Below are positions 58,036 through 64,000 of a stretch of 64,000 nt of DNA, piece after piece (positions within the stretch are counted from its first letter, which is position 1; each line of letters starts with the position of its first letter). A model generated the notes under the pieces. That model had not been told where the DNA came from. It saw only the letters and a program-made list of their open reading frames with translations, and made no database searches. The stretch is taken from contig NC_132896.1 of NCBI RefSeq assembly GCF_030463535.1, positions 22,797,709 through 22,861,708 on the forward strand. Reading direction: 5' to 3'. Both the position numbers and the translations under genes were made by a program. Source of the DNA: Salminus brasiliensis. Lineage: Eukaryota > Chordata > Actinopteri > Characiformes > Bryconidae.

Positions 58036-58712
58036 AATGAAGACTTCTTGGAGAAAGAAGATTTTAACTTCAATAGGATCATGACAAGCTTTATTCTACA
58101 TAAGTTTGAAATGAAGCTATAGGAACACATTGCAGTTTTATACTACTTTTTAAACAGTTTAATCTTACACATGCATGGTTGAGGTCTAAAAAATTATTGA
58201 AAAACTTTCATTGACTCTGTTAAATACATGCTCATTGTTAAATACATGCAACCTACAGTAACATACCATACCTTTATAATTGTGTAATTAAGATGGAAGA
58301 TTGTTATGAAACTGCCTGTTATACATATATTGATCTTATTTCGCATTGTAAGCTTTTAACTGTTAAATATTTTGCAGTATGTTAGAATTTAATTCAGAAC
58401 AAAATCAAGCTTTGTAAACTTTTGTAAAATTGTATAGCAAATCAGCATACCAACAGTCACATCTATGCTTTTTTCACAGGAACACATTTTTTGTAATTGT
58501 CTGTACACCACCACAATGGATTTGAAATTAAGCAATCAAAATGTTACTGAAGTTTCTCCTTTAATTTTATTATAATTTTAATATTAATCATTTAGGAATT
58601 ACAGCAATTTGTTTGACAGTGTCTTCAGTTCCACAGGTAATAGGACAATTGACTGATAAGCAGTTTCTTGACCAGGTATGGCCTGTTTTGTCAATAGTTA
58701 ATGACAAATAAA
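58036..58712 (+). terminator. atoh8 3' UTR with AATAAA signal
   Basis: The final exon is nearly all untranslated. AT-rich sequence runs from the stop at 58035 to AATAAA at 58707-58712, with a second overlapping-type signal (AATAAAAG) a few bases on. Cleavage is expected near 58730. Homology of this UTR was not assessed. Confidence 0.6.
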
Positions 58713-58734
58713 GGTAATAAAAGGTCTGGAGTTT

Positions 58735-60825
58735 ATTCAAAGTTTTGGCTTTGCATTTGGTGTCTGTTCATGGGACCTCACAATATAAGGTCCAAAGACG
58801 TGTTGATGCAGGTGAAGAGGGCCATCATTAGGCCTCCTAAACAAACGTAATAGAAATATAGCAGAACAACTAGCCAGGCATCTTCCATTTTCAAGCCTGA
58901 TTTGGTCAAAGCCAGATTTCAGACTGATATGGCTGATGTTTAACATGCAGTGTAAGAGGGGAAACTGCCCAAACAAGCTCCATGCGAGCAGTCAAACAAG
59001 TGGATGAATTTCTGAGTTTGACAAGTCTGAGTATGAGAAGTCTTGCAAGCTGATTTCCCAACAACAGGACCTGTTTTCCCAATATGTATTGAAGAATTAA
59101 GTAATTTAATATGTATATTAGTTGTAATTGCTGACACTGTCAATTTCAATTTAAGAAGAATTATAACTTCAGTGTGATTGTTTAACCATCCAATATAGCA
59201 GTAATTCAATATATTGTAACTCATTCGTTGACATAGATTTCATTGGTTATATACAGTTATGGAAAATTTCATTTGACAGCTGACAAAATCTGTCTGTGAG
59301 TCACAGAAAATGTCATTACCTGACAAAATTGTTCATGTACTGCCCATATACAGTTCCCCTTTTTAGTGGAATATCATTGCACAGCATGGCACAAGTTGGC
59401 AAAGCAATTTACCTTCACAATATGTTAAACAGGGCAATGCACTTTCACACACATTCTGCTGAACTGAGTGCTTGTATGTAGACAGAACTCTGCTTAGGGT
59501 CTGCGTTTTACTTGTAGTGTGAGCACCCACAGCGACAGCATATAAACACACACTATTTCTGTAAATGACAAATTTAAACTTGCAAAGAACAAGATTTAAA
59601 TGTTTTCCAGTAACTCTCCCATATTTTAAACAATAAAACAATTGGAGGTTACACTGGCGGTCATTTATTGCATTGCCTTCTGAGAAAGGAGATTTCTGTA
59701 TGTAGAACACTGAACAAGAAATCTTTCAATCAAATGGCATTTACCATTAAGAGGAAAGCTTTACACCAGACGCAGTAAACGCAGTACGCTCCTATACTAA
59801 TCAAAAAAGGAAAAGCAGACAAGCCCAGTTTTTATTTTGAAAAAATGCTGTAGCATAAAATGACTATTTAGTTTTTAGATGTGAAGTTCCAAGTGTTGGC
59901 CCTTGTGTTTAGAAACATGAAACTAGCCAGACACACACTGCTTTCCTATTTGCCGTGCTGAAACTTGGGCTGATGTGCAACAGGCAAAATCTGAAAACCT
60001 TTGAACTTTTTATGATGTGTGTCTGCCACTGCTTTGCTCTGCTCTGTTTACTGCTGTGCTTGCCGCTAAGCTCAGTGCAGCGACAATCTGCATTGCGCAT
60101 CCCATTGAAAATAATGTGTTTGCAAAAGCAGTAGTAAAATTTTCACATTCTGTGTGAAAACAGCTTAATGTGAATATGCGCAAAAAAAAATGTTTGATGC
60201 CATGTGCAGCATTCTAGTGGTGTATATGCAGTTATCTAACTAAATGTACAATCTATGGCAATAAACATGTTAGCTACTTTGCAGCCAAAAGTAAGTATTT
60301 ATTTACATTTTACAACAATTAGCTATTTGCCAACTGATATTTTAGGTGAAACAGCTAGAAAACAAAATCAAAACATGTAAGTAGTGGGGTCTGTTAGCAA
60401 AGCTGTGGTCAATGTTAGTCCACATGAAGTTTATTTAAGCAACACATGAACAGTAAATACATTTGTAGTTTGTATTCCCATCACGAGAAAAACAGAACAC
60501 CTTGCGCCTTGCAAAGACCAGTGATTGGAGGATGAATGAATATGAAAGTGATAGAGTAACTGCTTAAAAAGCTAAATGTTTATGCAAATACCTCACCAAA
60601 AGGGAAGAGGCTTGTATAAAGAGGAGCAAAGTCATGCTTTTTGTAAAATGTGCTGCAAGGATTTTAATTTATCACACTAAAGAAGCTGATGTGAGCCAAT
60701 ATAACAAATCTGCCAAGCATAAGAAATGTATAAGTGCTGTGTACATATCTGTATAAATGTACGCCCTACATAAGTAAATTGAATTTGTATTTCTTTTTGT
60801 TTTTATTTACATAATGCATTGGCGT
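58735..60825. other. Intergenic DNA downstream of atoh8
   Basis: No exon with a recognisable family, RNA gene or clear transposon end. Short frames near 59363-59710 and 58737-59224 look like chance ORFs in AT-rich DNA. Confidence 0.4.
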
Positions 60826-60829
60826 TTAC

Positions 60830-61345
60830 AGCATTTCACTTTCAACTTAGTGAAAGTTTCTGAAGTGTCAATATTTTGTGTGGCCACCATTATTTTCCAG
60901 AACTGCCTTAACTCTCCTGGGCATGGAGTTAACCAGAGCTTCACAAGTTGCCACTGGAATGCTTTTCCACTCCTCCATGACGACATCACGGAGCTGGCGG
61001 ATATTCAAGACTTCGCGCTCCTCCACCTTCCGCTTGAGGATGCCCCAAAGATGTTCTATTGGATTTAGGTCTGGAGACATGCTTGGCCAGTCCATCACCT
61101 TTACCCTCAGCCTCTTCAATAAAGCAGTGGTCGTCTTAGAGGTGTGTTTGGGGTCATTATCATGCTGGAACACTGCCCTGTGACCTGGTTTCCGGAAGGG
61201 GTGGGATCATGCTCTGCTTCAGTATTTCACAGTACATATTGGAGTTCATGTGTCCCTCAATAAAATGTAACTCCCCAACACCTGCTGCACTCATGCAGCC
61301 CCAGACCATGGCATTCCCACCACCCTGCTTGACTGTAGATTAAAG
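60830..61345 (-). mobile_element. Tc1-like transposon C-terminal half
   Basis: The minus-strand frame 61173-60868 (101 codons) is an uninterrupted transposase C-terminus. It has the D34E pair in [18 protein letters not shown] and SPDLNPIEHLWGILKRK, and ends RRVKAVLENNGGHTKY. The rest of this element is replaced at about 61340 by another Tc1 family. Confidence 0.88.
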
Positions 61346-62240
<895 letters not shown>

Positions 62241-62244
62241 CATA

Positions 62245-62560
62245 CACACTGATCAGTCATAACATTAATACCACCTGCCTAGTATTGAATAATATTGTCT
62301 CCATTGCCACAATGGATCTGACCATTCATGGCATCAACTCATGACTCAACAATAGCTCTGAAGGCACCAAGACATTAGCAGCAGATCCTTTAAGTCCTGC
62401 AAGTTGTGAGGTGGGGCCTCCATGGATTGCATCCATGACTCTTAGGTGCCCATGACCCATTCTTGGATGGCTTTTGGTAGGTACTGACCACTGCATACCT
62501 GAAAAACTCCACAAGACCTGCCTGATGTTTTGAAGATGCCCTGCTGTTTTGGAGATGCAC
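62245..62560 (-). mobile_element. Family-Y Tc1-like terminal fragment
   Basis: It begins ACTGATCAGTCATAACATTA, then TACCACCTGCCTAGTATTG and ATTAGCAGCAGATCCTTTAA. This is the best preserved copy of the family also seen at 16930 and 50085. Confidence 0.7.
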
Positions 62561-62889
62561 CCAGTCATCTAGCCATCACAATTTCGCCAATGTTGCCAAC
62601 TCCTCAGTAAGGAAAGAAGTTATTGGCTGTTCTAAAAGTTGCTAGAAGTCGCTAAATGACATCATCGCTTATATTGTCCATTTGCATGTATTTGAAGCTG
62701 TAGAATAATGTTGTGGTAAAAACACCCTTAATATGTTAGAATCATAAATGAACTTATTCTGTTGATTCTTTTTTTTTTTGCCTTTGAAACACTAAAATAA
62801 CTTCATGACTTTAATGCTTTGTCTAGACCCACATTACATAAATCAATCTTGTCCTGTGTTGTTAAATGTTAGCATATCAAATTTGGCGT

Positions 62890-63005
62890 GTAGGCCATAT
62901 TCTTGTGGTCCGTCCAGAGGGATGTTTTGCCCCCTCAAGCCAGTGTCTCCACTCCTCTAGCAAAGCTTGACTGCCAGTAATTCGCGGTCACCCACATTGT
63001 CATCG
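62890..63005 (-). mobile_element. Ty3/gypsy RNase H scrap
   Basis: Minus-strand sequence reads NVGDRELLAVK, then after a one-base shift LEEWRHWLEGAKHP and TDHKN-like residues. This is the RNase H core of gypsy-type polyproteins. A (CA)n/(CG)n tract cuts it off at about 63010. A TATATAAG-like signal on the minus strand near 63310 may belong to an associated LTR. Confidence 0.7.
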
Positions 63006-63019
63006 TAATTGTGTGCAAA

Positions 63020-63055
63020 CACGCGCGCGCGCACACACACACACACACAGACACT
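63020..63055 (+). repeat. CG/CA alternating microsatellite
   Basis: ACGCGCGCGCGCACACACAC is a purine-pyrimidine alternating tract, followed by more CA-rich sequence to about 63130. Confidence 0.85.
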
Positions 63056-63604
63056 AGAGAAGGCAGACACTCCTGCCTACCTCTGCTAAACAAGTGTATG
63101 TGTGCTAACACGCACACACAGACACACACACTGCACAGACACAGGGAACTTAAGGGGAGAACTTGGGGTTCAGACAGAGAGAAACAAACACGGGAGAAAC
63201 ACACGAAGGAGAGTGACACCCACTCAGCCTTCAGCTCTAGAATATGGCTAATATAAGCACTCAACCAGAGTCGAAGATCCAGCAGTGGGGCAACTGGATC
63301 TGTGTGCTTATATAGTCTTCTACCCAGGTGTAGTAAATCGGGCTTAATTACTGGCTTCCGTGACTCAGGGCCTCCCCCTGGTGGCAGGAGGAGGCCTTGC
63401 CCTAGAGCTACCCCTTACAGTATGATTAGAAATTAAAACTATAAAGTCAGCTCCCTGATTTCTGAAGTGAGATCCAGTTTGCTGGTGCACTGAGACTGAA
63501 AGCTGATTTTCCCAGTAAAAACTCTCATTACCAGTCCAGGCACAGCAGCACATACAAGTCTAATAATTACCATTATTTGTAGTCATCACAAACGCATCAT
63601 ACAG

Positions 63605-64000
63605 TCTGCTGTCAAGTCAAGTGAAATGTATTTGTATAGTGCTTTTACAACTGTTGTTGTCACAAAGCAGCTTTACACAATCAATAATTAGTAAAAGTAT
63701 ATAAATAACATAAAAAGAAACCTTGGGAGGAACCAAGACTCACAAGGGGATCCTCCTCTGGTCAGAACTATTTATAAATTATTGATAAAAGTTACCAAAC
63801 CATCTATACTGTTAAACTGCTCTGCTGTGCAACATTTTCATAATCCTAATAATCATGGTGTAGTATAACGTAATATAGTCATGGCAGTGATGGTAAGAGT
63901 AATGAGCTATGGCTAATAGTGGTAACATTAATAGTGGCAGATAGTTAAGAGTCTATTTAGGTTTAAACATGGTCATTAGGCAGGTAGCAGTGGTGGGTGT
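63605..64000 (-). mobile_element. L2-like LINE 3' end, running off the window
   Basis: Reverse complement of the tail at 47100-47720 and 3460-3550: GAAACCTTGGGAGGAACCAA, GGTAGCAGTGGTGGGTGT and AGTGAAATGTATTTGTATAG. Orientation is opposite to the 47-kb copy. Confidence 0.75.

Noticed and set aside
62935-63264. ORFs on both strands over the CA-rich region at 63 kb
   Set aside because: Composed largely of translated CA/CG microsatellite (repeated His-Thr or Cys-Val), not a protein family.

Overview
The window is vertebrate nuclear DNA, almost certainly from a ray-finned fish. It is AT-rich, its genes are split into many small exons, and it is full of Tc1/mariner-like transposons, L2-like LINE tails and fish-type SINE tails. 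The mix resembles catfish or other otophysan genomes, but that placement is an inference. Four protein-coding genes can be supported by hand-spliced exons whose reading phases all close: fbxo38 (minus, 5' part only), hspa9 (plus, complete), a small SPINK-type Kazal inhibitor gene (minus, complete, no long ORF) and atoh8 (plus, complete).

Layout. 1-4350 is transposon-rich DNA; it lies inside fbxo38 if that gene continues leftwards. 4351-7655 holds the first five coding exons of fbxo38, with a probable untranslated leader up to about 8.9 kb next to TAGC-repeat DNA. 9-15.2 kb is intergenic and holds a decayed Tc1 element (10605-12125) and other repeats. 15418-34318 is hspa9 (mortalin, mitochondrial Hsp70): 17 exons, 678 codons, with several Tc1-like elements of different families in its introns. 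34.7-40.6 kb is repeat-rich intergenic DNA. 40765-43829 is the four-exon SPINK gene (83 aa). 44-50 kb holds two LTR-like blocks, Tc1 pieces, an L2-like LINE 3' end and a 1.1-kb minisatellite. 50711-58035 is atoh8 (bHLH factor, 272 aa, third exon coding only Glu-stop). 58.7-64 kb has no gene I can support, but holds two abutting Tc1 elements, a Ty3/gypsy RNase H scrap and a LINE 3' end that runs off the window.

How the genes relate. There is no operon logic: these are independent eukaryotic genes. In human, a SPINK cluster lies beside FBXO38 on chromosome 5q, HSPA9 is also on 5q, and ATOH8 is on chromosome 2. The fish block therefore keeps a SPINK/FBXO38 neighbourhood and adds atoh8. I see no CRISPR array, prokaryotic system or free-standing tRNA/rRNA gene. 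I did not find a new multi-gene system. The most useful non-obvious result is the SPINK gene, which is built from exons of 38-110 bases.
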